Below, piece by piece: positions 36,901 to 48,504 of a DNA stretch of 64,000 bases (position 1 is the first letter of the stretch; every line of letters begins with the position of its first letter). The stretch comes from Cercopithifilaria johnstoni. Taxonomy: Eukaryota; Nematoda; Chromadorea; Rhabditida; Onchocercidae. The position numbers and the translations under genes are program-made. Below the pieces are notes generated by a model. It did no database searches. It saw nothing but the letters and a program-made list of their open reading frames with translations, and was not told where the DNA came from. The stretch is from assembly GCA_916381525.1 (NCBI GenBank), contig CAKAEH010001426.1, forward strand, positions 186,001-250,000, given 5' to 3'.

Positions 36901-38105
36901 AATCCTTTAGTATGTCATAGTGAAACGTCGGTGTGAGAAGTTTTCGTCGCAATCGCCACTTTTTCGGCTCACTAAAATAAAACTAGAAATTGGGAAACAA
37001 AAAAGAAATGAATTGTTTGCAAAAACGATAACGGCAAAATAATGAAATAACAATAAATGATACAGGTAAAATATGAAAAATTGAAAATCAACTATAATTT
37101 GATTAATAAGAATATGATCGCTTCCTACAATAAATTCCTATCTCACTGTCAAACTTAAATATGAATTTGGCTTTTCTCTCTATTAAAAGAAATTATTTCT
37201 GTGATTAGTTTTAAAATCAAATTCTCGAAAAATGAACAACCTGATGAGTAGCCCTTGTCCAATCCAACCACTTAAAAAGTGGTATTGTATTGGTTTGTCT
37301 AAAATTTTATTACTTCCAAGAATAGCTTCGCATTCCTCTGCTCCATATAGTAAAACCCATGGCCAGGGACCGAACCAAACACGACAAATGCGCTCCCCAC
37401 GAGCTTGCAACATATATGCTAGGCCTTGAGCTTGCTCGAAGAATTCTATAATATGCTTCAATGTTTAATATTTTATTATAAATAGCTTGAAACAATTTGT
37501 TGGAAATGAGTATATTGTGATTTTATTATAATTCAGTAATCGGTGACAATGATTTCCTTTCATCCTTCAATCATCACAGCTTTTCCTCTTCATTCTTATC
37601 TAGTTTCTTCCTACTTATTAATCTTTTTTCAATCAATAAAATTTCCAATCGACTAATTTTGAAAATTAGAATGAAAAGAAATGAATCCTAAAATTTGACT
37701 TTGCTTAGAAAAATTCGGGATTTTAAACCAATTTCAAATTCCTTACAGCTGATGTAAGGGAAGAACCGAATCGAAGTACGACCGTGATGATACCTGCATA
37801 AGCTAAACCAAATTAGTTACTCATCAATCAATATCTTATGCATATAATTATGCGAAAATTCAGACTTTTCAAAACATTATTTTCAAACTAATTAATCTAC
37901 CTACAAAGCTAATTTTTCAAATAACATAACAAAACTATGTACCATCTGGTTTGAAATGGAATTGATGTAAATTGCCGACAAGTGGCCAAATTGGTGGTCC
38001 CTGTATCTCACTAATTTGCTTCAATATGGTTCTGAGCTTTCTGAAAACGAAGTAAGTAATCCAAACGAGTACCACTGTGACCATTGACGTACTTATCAAT
38101 CCCAT
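33957..38105 (-). CDS. Cytochrome P450, CYP4-type, complete
   Basis: Twelve exons, 5' to 3': 37943-38105, 37747-37793, 37241-37455, 36893-36971, 36593-36771, 36243-36369, 36038-36113, 35849-35952, 35664-35772, 35457-35585, 34992-35165, 33957-34141, giving 528 aa. An N-terminal anchor (TSMVTVVLVWITYFVF) is followed by the proline hinge GPPIWPLVGNLHQF. KKWRLRRKLLTPTFH is the C-helix, and AYDTTST (about residue 331) the oxygen-binding I-helix, where the usual Gly is Ala. KETLR (about 387) is the ExxR motif, PERF the PERF motif and FSAGPRNCIG the haem loop with Cys near 465. The enzyme would sit on the ER face and hydroxylate fatty-acid-like or xenobiotic substrates; the exact substrate cannot be read. 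The ATG lies nine bases after an acceptor (TTTTTCAG), supporting leader trans-splicing. The 47-bp second exon is phase-compatible but its peptide is atypical. Confidence 0.93.
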
Positions 38106-39692
38106 CTCCGTTTTCTGAAAAATTATGATATGACATAGTTAAATTTTGAAACAGACAAAATAACACAGCTAAAACTGAATAAAATAATTGCATTTTTTCT
38201 TACAAACATTCTTCGGAGTTCATTCAGGAATAAATGTTATGAATCCTACAATAATTTCAATTCATTAATGCTTCGCTGATAACAGAGAAGAAATGGTGGG
38301 AAGCAAGAATTTTGGTGTATGATGTGGTTATAATCTATTCGCAGATAGTTTTCAATCCAAAAAACTTCAACTATTATCTCCTGTAACTACGATAGGAATA
38401 ATTCATTTGCAAATATTCAATATTAGGCCAAGATTTTTAGTTAAAAAAATATTTCTATTTCTATTCGAAAATTTGACAAAGTTAGGCTGAAATTCGAAAC
38501 TATTATAGATGAAACGAATCAACAACTAATTTTCAGATGAAAAGATTAAATCAGGTCACCCTCAATGATGGCGTTACAATAAGTATTGAAAATAGATTGT
38601 TGGAAGAAAATAGACTCATACGATGATAACAATCTTATCATGGACGCTTTAGTACAAGTCCTATCTATTTTTGATTTTTATCTTTGTGGACTGCTTTCAG
38701 TAAGAATCTTATCGTCAATTTCACAAAAGAAACTTTGATTATTTCTCTCATTATCAGAATATTCGTTAGACTTACCATTCATGCAGCAATGGTCGTCATG
38801 CGCAATTGCCAAACTTTCATTACTTTTTTATGAGATTATTATCGTTTATACATACATCACAAATCATAAACATCAACTTGATGATGAAAATGTGCTACGT
38901 GCATGAATTACGTGCAGTAATTAATGCATGCATGATCTTTCAGGCAAATATCTTTTTATTTCGGTGTTTTATCAGATTTTAGATGCAGAAAATTCGAGAA
39001 TGGTTAAAAACAAAGCTTCAGAAATATTAGTTTACAAGAGAACTAGTTATTGTTTCATATCTTCGGAAGTGAATTTGAAATGTTTCAAGCTATTTCAATG
39101 TAAACTATAGGAAAATTTGTTATCAACTGGATTCTTCCCTTTCATTACTATCTCCGTCTGGTTTTAGTATTTGTTAGTTAAAAACATTACTTTAAGACAT
39201 GCATTTCATCTGATCAACGGAATATGGATAATGTACCAAAGCTGAATCATTTCATCTTAGAATTTTACAATAACGTTATTGAATATTGGCGCAAATGCAT
39301 CGATATCGCTTCACTGAAATACTCCTACGTGAAAAAAAAAACTTTTTGAGTAATGAGTTTATAAACTCTTAGAATGCACCTCGAAAATGAAGAGAAAATC
39401 ATTAGTCTTTGTTTATCACATTGTTTTCATAGAAATAAAACAAAGAAATAATGAAATGCTATAAAGCAAAATTTTTGCTAATACATATCTTTCTTGATCA
39501 ATTCCTTTGGAAAAATATTTTTTCATTACATCTTCAACAATTTCTTTTGTTTAATCATATTTTAGCCTGTCTTTTCTGATTATTTTTCTGCACAAGAAAA
39601 TTGGCAAATATTTTTTTGATCAAACATTGAGAAAAATTCTGTTTGATCGTATTTCCTCACTGTCAACAAACTTTCAACTTCAAATATCTAAT

Positions 39693-39857
39693 AAATATTG
39701 CCACTCATTGTTTTACTACAAAAATACTAAACATCATGATCGATTCAAATTATTTACATGAAACAACAACGCTGCTTGAATTCTTTGACGCTTTTATGGC
39801 CAGAAGTGTAAATAACCGAAATTTGATTCAATTTATAGGTATGCAATGGAAATATCA
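39693..39857 (+). repeat. Inverted duplication, left arm, with exon-like ORF
   Basis: This 165-bp arm is repeated in reverse complement at 40939-41104 with only a handful of differences. From ATG 39736 it reads 34 codons (SNYLHETTTLLEFFDAFMAR, then SVNNRNLIQFI) to a strong donor-like G|GTATGC at 39838. It could be an initial exon carried in a duplicated segment. The function is unknown. Confidence 0.7.
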
Positions 39858-40630
39858 TTCGACGTTATGTAAAATCAGTAACGATTAAATGACAAAAGTA
39901 AAGAGTTTCTGTATTGATTTGCCTTGAAGACAAATAATTAGCGATAATTCTGTGATTCTTTAAATGGCAGAGATTGAAATTTATAGGAAAATTATTACTT
40001 TGCACAGTAAGAGTAGAAAGTAGACAAATCAGAGAGAGTTTAAAAAAGAATCGAAAAAACGCATATGCAAATTAAACGAAGGATAAAGTGAATAAAACAA
40101 AATACGATTTAAAAATATAATTTAGTTTTTGCGAACTATTCATTTAATATATCTAGTTCTGTAGCCTTATTACTTTTATTACGTAACTTCTTTATTTAGA
40201 ATAATATTATGGTGTACTCATATAGAAAAAATACAGACTATTTTCATAAGAGGAATGTAAAAGCATAAACTTAGTTCATTGTGAAAGTATAACTTAGGAA
40301 TGTAAAAGTATAAACTAAGTTCATATAAACTATAAAACAATATCGAAGAATATCAAAGTAGAATCGGTTGCCATTTTTTAGTATGCTGATAATGCCGATT
40401 CTATTTCTCGCATAGATCACGATAAACGCCCTTACGGGATAGAGGTGCACTGTTTAATGCTTTTTGAAAGCAAAGAGCGCTATGCGATCAAAAAAGTGCT
40501 TAACATTTTCAACTACTGGCGAACAAAATATCTTATTATATTCTTTAGACGCTAAGGAAATTAAATGATCAAAAGTTTAGCTTAACATTTGAAACGCATT
40601 TATATGAACTGAATAAACAGTGAACTGAGT

Positions 40631-40714
40631 AAACCAATTTCAAATTCCATACAGCTGATGTAAGGGAAGGATAGTTTTCAATCTAAAAAACTTCAACTAT
40701 TATCTCCTCTAATT
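40631..40714 (+). repeat. Deletion-joined copy of P450 5' sequence
   Basis: 40631-40669 copies 37725-37763 with one mismatch, and 40670-40714 copies about 38344-38389. In the original these pieces are some 580 bp apart, flanking P450 exon 1; here they are adjacent. The copy keeps the donor side of P450 exon 2 but lacks exon 1. Confidence 0.7.
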
Positions 40715-40938
40715 ATGGGAGGAATAAATTAGGAACTACAGTAATCCAGTTAAGTGAAAATCTATGTGAATGATTTCTTTTTACTTTATATCTTTTATTA
40801 CGAACTTCCTCTTAGGTTACGTAAGCGAAATTTTCTTTCGAGTCATAAAGAGTAGTCATTTTGATTAAATATTCTCTGTCTTTTCAAAATGTAATATCTA
40901 TTAAAATAAAGTATTTAACACGTTGAAAATTTGTCTAG

Positions 40939-41104
40939 TGATATTTCCATTGCATACCTATAAATTGAATCAAATTTTGGTTATTTACACTTCTGGCCAT
41001 AAAAACGTCAAAAAATTCAAGCAGCGTTGTTGTTTCATGTAAATAATTTGAATCGACCATGATGTGTTAGTATTTTTGTAGTAAAACAATGGATGGCAAT
41101 ATTT
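40939..41104 (-). repeat. Inverted duplication, right arm, with exon-like ORF
   Basis: Reverse-complement partner of 39693-39857. On the minus strand an ATG at 41060 opens the same 34 codons (MVDSNYLHETTTLLEFFDVF) to the same donor G|GTATGC, ending at 40958. Substitutions between arms keep the frame open (Ile/Val, Ala/Val, Arg/Gln and a synonymous Phe). Confidence 0.7.
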
Positions 41105-43183
41105 GTTAACTATTATGATTGATTTTTCTTTGAGCTAAAAAACAAGCGTTTATTGAATTAAATTCTTTCTTTCCCGAGATAAACAAATTTCTGCAGAAGA
41201 AATCAATTATATAGCAAAATCAAAGAGTTAATGAAATGACGAAAGTAACACAAAGTTGCAAAAGCTTGACAGCTTCTCTACTGAAATATTTCATTGAATT
41301 TACTTCACTGATCAAATGGAACCAGTTTTCGTGAGTCACTGCAATTTCTTTAAATAATTAAATAGGTTTTGATTGTTACATTTTAAATAATTAAAACTGG
41401 TAAATAAATCAAAGTCAGTTTTCGTATAAAAAATTGAATAAAATTCGTTTTGTACTTTCTAAGAAATTCAATAACTAACTTTCATTTTCTTAAAAAAAGT
41501 TCAGATAATTTGATTGATTTGTTATTTAATTAATGACAGCAGTGTAGTTCTTCAGATAGTACATAACGAAGTTTAAAAAACCAAAGGAAGTAAATAAATC
41601 AAAGCTAATTTCTTCTTTAAAAAATGAATCAAAAAAGCAATAAGACAAAGCAAGCGAAAGATAAAGCAAATGATGTAAAATACAATTTAATTGTCATCAA
41701 TGAATTGTTTAATACATCTAATTCCCTAATCATACTTGTTGTTTACTTACTCTTCTTAGAATAATTTTTCAATATTTTATCGATTATCATTAGAACTCAA
41801 TATGATAATACTTTTGTGGGTAATGTATTGTTTCTAAATTATTGTTCGCTTAGTAATTTGCTGAGAATTTAGGAAATGTTTCATTTTATTAAATAGTTAC
41901 TTAATAACAGTCGTAATTATATGAATAATTTTAAAATAGATGTTTCATTTGTCTTATATGTGAATTAAAGTGTATAAAATTATTTTTCTTTTTTCATCGA
42001 ATTAGTTATTTAAGAATGAAAAATGACAGAGAATTAAAGCATTAGAATTTATCAAACAAAACTGAAAAGTTAATTTGAAATAAATATTATAATAAAAATA
42101 AAATAAAAATGATTTTTAGTAAGCGCAATTTTTCGATTTTTTTATGAGGAAAATTAATACTTTCAAATAACTGAAATCATTTCAAAAAATTTTTCAGATA
42201 TAACGATAGTTATATTGCAAAAAGTGTGCAAGTATATGTTTTCTCATTATGATCATTTTAACTATATATTGTAATAATCAATGTTGTCATTATTTATATG
42301 TTCCGGATATGACACGGATATAACGCTGTCGGTTTTTTACTGAAAAAAAATTTTAATTAAAATACACAGAAAATGAAGAGAAAAGAGCTAATTGAGTTAT
42401 CTGGCAATAAAAAATAAGGATCGTAAACGGTCAATCAAACAAAATTCAACTTTCAGAAAATACCATTTTTCATATCTCATCTAAACTTTTCGTATAAATA
42501 ATGACCACTGATTCACTGCTTTTTAGATTCTTCATTCATCTAATTTTTAATAACCTGATCTGCCAACCAAAGACTATCATTACAAACATCTTTTTAAGAA
42601 AGGAGTGAAATGATGAGGTCATTGGGAGATCATGCAATTGCACTCAAAAAGGATGACCACTTTGATCATCATATATTCCTTTCTTTATGCAATTATTAGT
42701 CTTCTCTTCTTGAATGTGTTTATATTGATATTCCAAAGAATAACTGAAATAAATGATTTCGTGAATAACTGACACTTTTTGTTGATAAGAACTTGACAAC
42801 GATAAGTAGGAAGCAGTAAGGTATGCTAATTTAAATTGACATATTTATGTAATAAATGGACCACATGAAGCTTTCTTTATTTTGCAGTTTTCTCATCCTG
42901 CTTTTATCTTCGGTTATATCCGGAAAAAGTAGTCGTTTAATTTCAAGTTAGGGTGGAGTAAAACTTACGCTACTTGTACCGAGAATTTGTGGAGTACGTA
43001 GTAATATGGTCTAACTCAATTTTCAAAGTTAGAGCAATAATATATGAGGGTAGTAATTAGTGCAGTAACTCCAATAATGTACAGAGTTTATCTCACTTTC
43101 TTTCTTCAAATGTTGATGTTTGAGTAAATAATTTCGTTTTTTATAGTGTTTCAGGAGGCTGGGATCCCAAGCTAAAACAAAAA

Positions 43184-46100
43184 ATGACAACTAGGTCTTC
43201 CAAGCAGAAACAAGGCCATAAGACTTCTAAAATTGTAGCAGAGGAAAAAGAAGAAGTTAATAGGGCTTCTGTCAAAAGACATGCTGCTGGTACTTCAGAT
43301 CAAAAACAAAGAAGAAGGACTGAAACTTCATCACAAAAACAAGAAAGAATAAGTGAAAGTGATAAACAGAAACGAAAAGAAACAGTAACGTTTCCATTAC
43401 AGAAGCAAAAAGATGCAACTGCCACTTCCTTAAGGGAGAAAGAGGAAATATCTGGAATTGCTGACCGGGAGAAAAAAACAAGTTTAATTTGTGAACGGAA
43501 AAAGAAAGAAGAAAGAGCCGGAATATCGCGGCAAAAGCGTGAAAAAGAAGCTATAGCTCCTGAACAAGAACATAAAGCAACAATTGTAACTCCTGTGCAA
43601 AGGCAAGAAAAAGTAACTAAAACTCCTATGCAAGAAGAAAAAAGAAGAAATGTTGCGCAGAAGGAAGAGAGAATAGTCAGAACTTCTAGCCAAACTTCTA
43701 AGGCTCTAATACCGAAAGAACGAGGAACGGTTGAAACTTCAGCTGAGGAGCAAGAATTGCGAACTGAAATCTATTTTCAAAAACAAAAAGAAATTACTAA
43801 AACTTCTATGCAGAAGCAAGAGAAAGTAACCGAAACTTTGGTGCACAAGCTAGAAGCAGCACCTATGCAGAAACAAGAAGGAGCGCTTGTCCAGAGGCAA
43901 GAAAGAACAACTGTAACCTCAACGCACGAACAAGAAGGAACACATGGAGTTCTTGATCAGAAACAGGGAACAACAGCTAGAACTCTGATACGGAAGCAAA
44001 AAGAAATACCTATGACTTCGATGCAAAGGCACGAAGGTACAACCGGTACTTCAGAGCAGAAACAAAAACAAACAGTTGGAACACCAGTACAGAAGCAAAA
44101 AGTCGTTCCAGTGCAAAAACAAGAAACAACAAATGAAAATCCAATGCAGAAGAAAGAAGAAATAACTGGAACTCTAGTGCAGAAACAAGAAACAGCAACT
44201 GGAACTATTGCTCAGAAGCAAGAAGAAACAATTAAAACTTCATTACGGAAGGAAAAAAAGAAAAAAACTGTTGAAACGCTGGTGCATAAGGAGGAAACAA
44301 CACTTGAAACATCGGTGCAAGAACAAGAAAGAATACCTGAAACAACCGTACAAGAAGAAACAGCTAAAAGTGGTATGCAGATGCAAGAAGAAAAACTTCC
44401 GGATGCTTCGGAAAATGAAAAACTTGAAGTGTCTGCCGCAAGTTCAATGCAGATGGGACCGACTATAAATTACGTGCATCCATCAACGGCACCACTTTTT
44501 CCCTGTCAGGAAGTACAGTTGAGGCCAATCAAAATGCAGATAGAAGCTTCTAGAGCGCCCCTTTATAACCAAATTGTTCAACAATATGGACCTATTTCTG
44601 TTCCTCCATTTCCGCAACAAGCTGCGACGCAAATTTCAGAGGCTTCTGTACATGAAACAGTTTCCATTTTGTCATATTCAGTACAGTCGAACATGCAAAT
44701 GGTGGAAACTCAATTAGGACCGCTATACACCCAAATTCCACAACAATATGAACCAATCCCTGTTCAGCCATACCCAGTACAGCCCGAAATGCAGATGGTG
44801 GAAACTCGATCAGGACCGTTATACAGCCAAGTTCCACGACAATATGGACTCGTTCCTCTCTTATCGCAATTTCCCCCTCCATTTCCCGAATTAATTGTAC
44901 CGCCAATGGCTGGAATTCCCACACATCCGCTACCTGGTCAAGTTATACCGCAATTCCCACCACCAGTCCCCGGATTAGCTGTGCCGTCAATAGCAGGAAT
45001 TCCCACATATCCGTTACCTGGTCAGGTCATACCGCAATTTCCTCCAGCAGTTCTACCTGTACCACCAATAGCAGGAATTCCCACAGAGCTATTGCCTGGT
45101 GAAGTCGCACGGCAGTTTCTTCCGCCTCTTCCCGGACCTCCAATAGCTCCTGGACCCATTCAAGTCTTACAGCAATTTGGTGTACCTCATCCAGGACAGT
45201 TTCAATTAGCACCCGGACCGTCTATGCTTCCGATTTCAGGATTCCCACAATATAATCAGCCATACTCTCAGGTGCCACCTAGAATATTTCCTGGAAGTAA
45301 AGTAAAGCAATTTCTGAATCAAACTCAACAATATAAACCCCGTTATAGGGCTAAAGGGGTTCTGGTCACCGAAGTAACCGTCCATTTGTCCAATCCGCCA
45401 ACCAATCTTTCTGTGGCGGATAATAATTTAGAACATCGAAAAGCAGATACTAAAGAGAAAAATGAACCGGAAGAGAAAAAAGAGCAAAAGGCAACCCAAG
45501 TCAAATTCATTTACGGTGAGGGTTCCATGGTACGAATTGAGGTATCCGAAACACAAGATATTTCAAAGCAATCGAATATCAGGTCATGGCCCCGTGCCAG
45601 GAAGCATCGTCGAGACAAATTGGTTATCAGACGTCAGGCTAAAATGATTGATGAGCTTTTTCTACACGGACTATCCGATTCGGTTAGTCATTATACACTT
45701 TACATTTCAATTTATCTTATAAAAATTTCATTATTTAATAATAATCATTGTTTCCGTTGTTTTCTGCTGAAGTTTTAATTGGATGTTATTCGTCAACTAC
45801 ACGATTTGCTTTCATTTTACTTGTATTTGGAAGATGATTTTTTTACAATAAGTGTGATTAATCTTTTATAAAATACTTTTACTCACACCTATGATATTCA
45901 ATTTTAATTTTTCTCTTTGATCCATGGAATTTAATACAAAAATTGAACAATAAAACAAATTATCTTACAGAAGAGCTCAGAAGTGGAATGTTGGGATGAA
46001 AAATTGGACGTATCTCTAGAAAATATGCCAGAGAAAGTATTGATAAAAATTTTTAAATTCATCGCTGAAGAACGAAACGTTAGTTCAGCTTACAACTCTT

Positions 46101-48154
46101 ATTCATTTTTCAAAGTTCCCATCATTTTATAATGCTCTTTAGCTTTGATATGATAATCTATATTCTTTGATTATTTTTGAAATGACTTGATCAATGTTAT
46201 CAATTGCAATAAAACCAACAGAAGCTACTGAAAAGGTTTAATTACATTAAGGATAATCTCTCTTACATGTGCGCGAAAATCATTGCTATAGTTATAAATT
46301 GCCAGATAGTGTGAGTTCACACAGAATTGTTATTTATAAAGCAGTAATGAACTAAATTAATCGATTGTTAGCTAATGTTACTGCGAAGGTTCTAATAGAA
46401 TAAACATATATATTAGCTAAAAAGATTAATTGAATGTTAATTATCACTCAAACTTTGATGAGCAGTGGAGCAGTAGGAATAAAATTTAAGTAAGACTAGC
46501 ATGCAATGATGAAATTTTATTGTTTAAGAGTTAGCATCAAGAATATCATTTTTACAAATAACTTGTACAACCATGCATTTAGGAAATACAATATATAAAT
46601 ATGATATTAAGTCTCGCGACATGTATTCACTCTTTTAGAATAATCCAAATGTAAGCATTAATAAGATGTACCGGCTGAAATTGATATGCAGACGATTTAA
46701 TGATGTATTGGAAAATAATGCGAAGGCATTACCACTATATCAAGTTTCTGGACTTCGAATTCAAGTAAGCTTACTTTGGATGGTCTTTCAAAAAGAATTC
46801 TCTTTTGAAGTAGATGTATCAAAAATTCCGTACAGAATCTTTAATTTATTTTTGCTTGATTGAGAACGAACTTTTTTCTACTTGAATTCTTACGTGATTT
46901 GTAATATTTTAAATTTTGCACTTCTCCGGAAAGGTAATGAGCAACTTATTTTGGCTTCGAATAGAAAGTTTTTCTTTCCAATTTTCATTAATTTTAGCCA
47001 AAAAAAGTGGGGCCATTAGGCTATTTTACAATGGTTTATCGTTATGGTACAGGTGCCTTCGAGCCTCAATGTGCTTGTTTGGATTTAATTGATCTGCCAC
47101 CGTTTCTGAGGTAGCTAGCTACACTTCTGCTTCTACAGAATTATTGAAGTTGATAAAATTATTGTCGTTGTATCGGATCATTTTATATCGCACCAGGTTC
47201 TATTAGCTAATTTTGGGGCAAACTGATAGCTTCACCTCATTTCCGGATTTAATAGAAATAAGAACACGCTGAAGTTCACTTCACTCATGTCGTTTTTTTA
47301 GGCATGACATTATAAATGGTTTTATACACATAGATAGAATGGAACTTACAGATCGGCTCTTCATAACATTGAATAAATTGACTTATGGTGAAAATGTAAG
47401 TTAGAGAGAACAAGAAAAAAATTGGGAAGTTTATTATTTCCATGAAGGAACTGTTTTGTACTATTGCAAAAGAATTGGGATATATTAAAATAACATAAAT
47501 GAAATATAAAATCTTCTGATATTTATAATTTTTAGTATTATAAATTGTTCATTAAAATTAAAAGATAAGAATATAAGTAACTTTTACCTTCCTGTTTGAC
47601 AGAATTTTTTAAAGAATATTTTTGCAGTTGTAGTCGTAATCGGTTGTCATCAAGAGTTTTCCTTTTATTTTTAAGAAATAAGATCATATACAATCATAAT
47701 TATTTCATATGTATGAAGAAGCTTAAAATATTTTGCATTTAATTTCTTCCATAAATTTTTTAAGGTACAAAAAATCATCTTTTCGAGAATTGAATCAATT
47801 AGTCTTACTCCTGAAAGTGGAATTTGCATGTTTTTGGATAAATTTCCCAGATTGTCGGATCTATGTTTCTTCGGTCATTATAACGAGAATGAACTCGACC
47901 TTAACCATAGTCAGGTAGTGATGGAAATGTATAGAAGGTATGCATATATTATACAGCTTTGTTTGTAGCTAAGGTATATCTTCTCTTGCAAAAGTAAATT
48001 GAACATTTTTAGTGAATATGGCAACGGAATGCTTACGGGAAAAGAAATGAGAATAATGATGGAAAGTTTGAAAAATAAAAGAAAAAAACAAACTAAGCGA
48101 TCTGGGATAAAAACAGTAGTCCCAAGAAAAACAATATTTAAAGAATCGAAGTAA
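43184..48154 (+). CDS. F-box protein with giant repetitive Gln/Lys/Pro-rich N-terminus
   Basis: Seven exons in phase: 43184-45682, 45971-46078, 46639-46764, 46998-47110, 47302-47395, 47765-47937, 48013-48154, giving 1084 aa. Exon 1 (833 codons) is low complexity. Residues about 1-400 are imperfect repeats of roughly 13 residues built on (S/T)xxQKQE. Residues about 440-650 are Pro/Gln-rich with longer repeats such as LPGQVIPQFPP and IAGIPT. It ends in a basic stretch (RARKHRRDKLVIRRQ). The remaining exons encode an F-box: DVSLENMPEKVLIKIFKFI continued by MYRLKLICRRFNDVL across an intron. A 170-residue tail with leucine-rich-like text (IESISLTPESGICMFLDKFP) and a very basic C-terminus follow. 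F-box proteins recruit substrates to Skp1-cullin-F-box ubiquitin ligases; that role is inferred. The ATG follows an acceptor-like TTTCAG. The exon 1-2 join depends on the GTTAGT donor at 45683. Without it exon 1 would end at 45778 as an 864-aa protein lacking the F-box. Confidence 0.72.
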
Positions 48155-48464
48155 AACAAGTAGAGTAGAAGGAAATAGAACTTTTTTTTGAGGGACGGTT
48201 GCTTAAGAAAGTTTAATTTTATATTGTCCAAAATGTTGATTTTTAATGACTCATAATAATATGACCCATATATGACTCATGTATGACTCGTTGTTAATTT
48301 CTTCTCTTAAAAAAGGGAAAAATTTCTGAATAAATAAGTTTATGTGCTGTCGTTCCATTTAAATGATTGCTGGAGATGTTATTGATTTCAACATTCTAAA
48401 CTTCCGTTTCTAATAAATTTTCTTAGTAAAATTTCTCCTGCACTGATTTGCCTTCTCGCAGTAG

Positions 48465-48504
48465 CAATTGTGAATGATCATCATCAGATGATCATTCACA
48501 ATTG
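48465..48504. repeat. 18-bp perfect palindrome with 4-nt loop
   Basis: Arms 48465-48482 and 48487-48504 (CAATTGTGAATGATCATC and its complement) are perfect, with an ATCA loop. It lies about 300 bp downstream of the F-box gene stop. Confidence 0.75.

Larger units (their letters stand above)
38106..43183. other. 5-kb intergenic tract with rearranged duplications
   Basis: No complete gene is visible. It holds an inverted duplication (39693-39857 and 40939-41104), a joined partial copy of P450 upstream DNA (40631-40714), a local duplication at 40250-40325 (GGAATGTAAAAG(C/T)ATAAAC repeated) and weakly similar blocks at about 40050-40200 and 41624-41765. The last 100 bp before 43184 includes an acceptor-like TTTCAG 29 bp upstream of the next ATG. 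The remaining sequence is very AT-rich with no features seen. Confidence 0.4.

Noticed and set aside
43272..45212. Several antisense and shifted open frames of 61-110 codons across the repetitive exon
   Set aside because: They mirror the stop-poor repeat sequence of the 43184 gene and show no independent start, splice or domain evidence.
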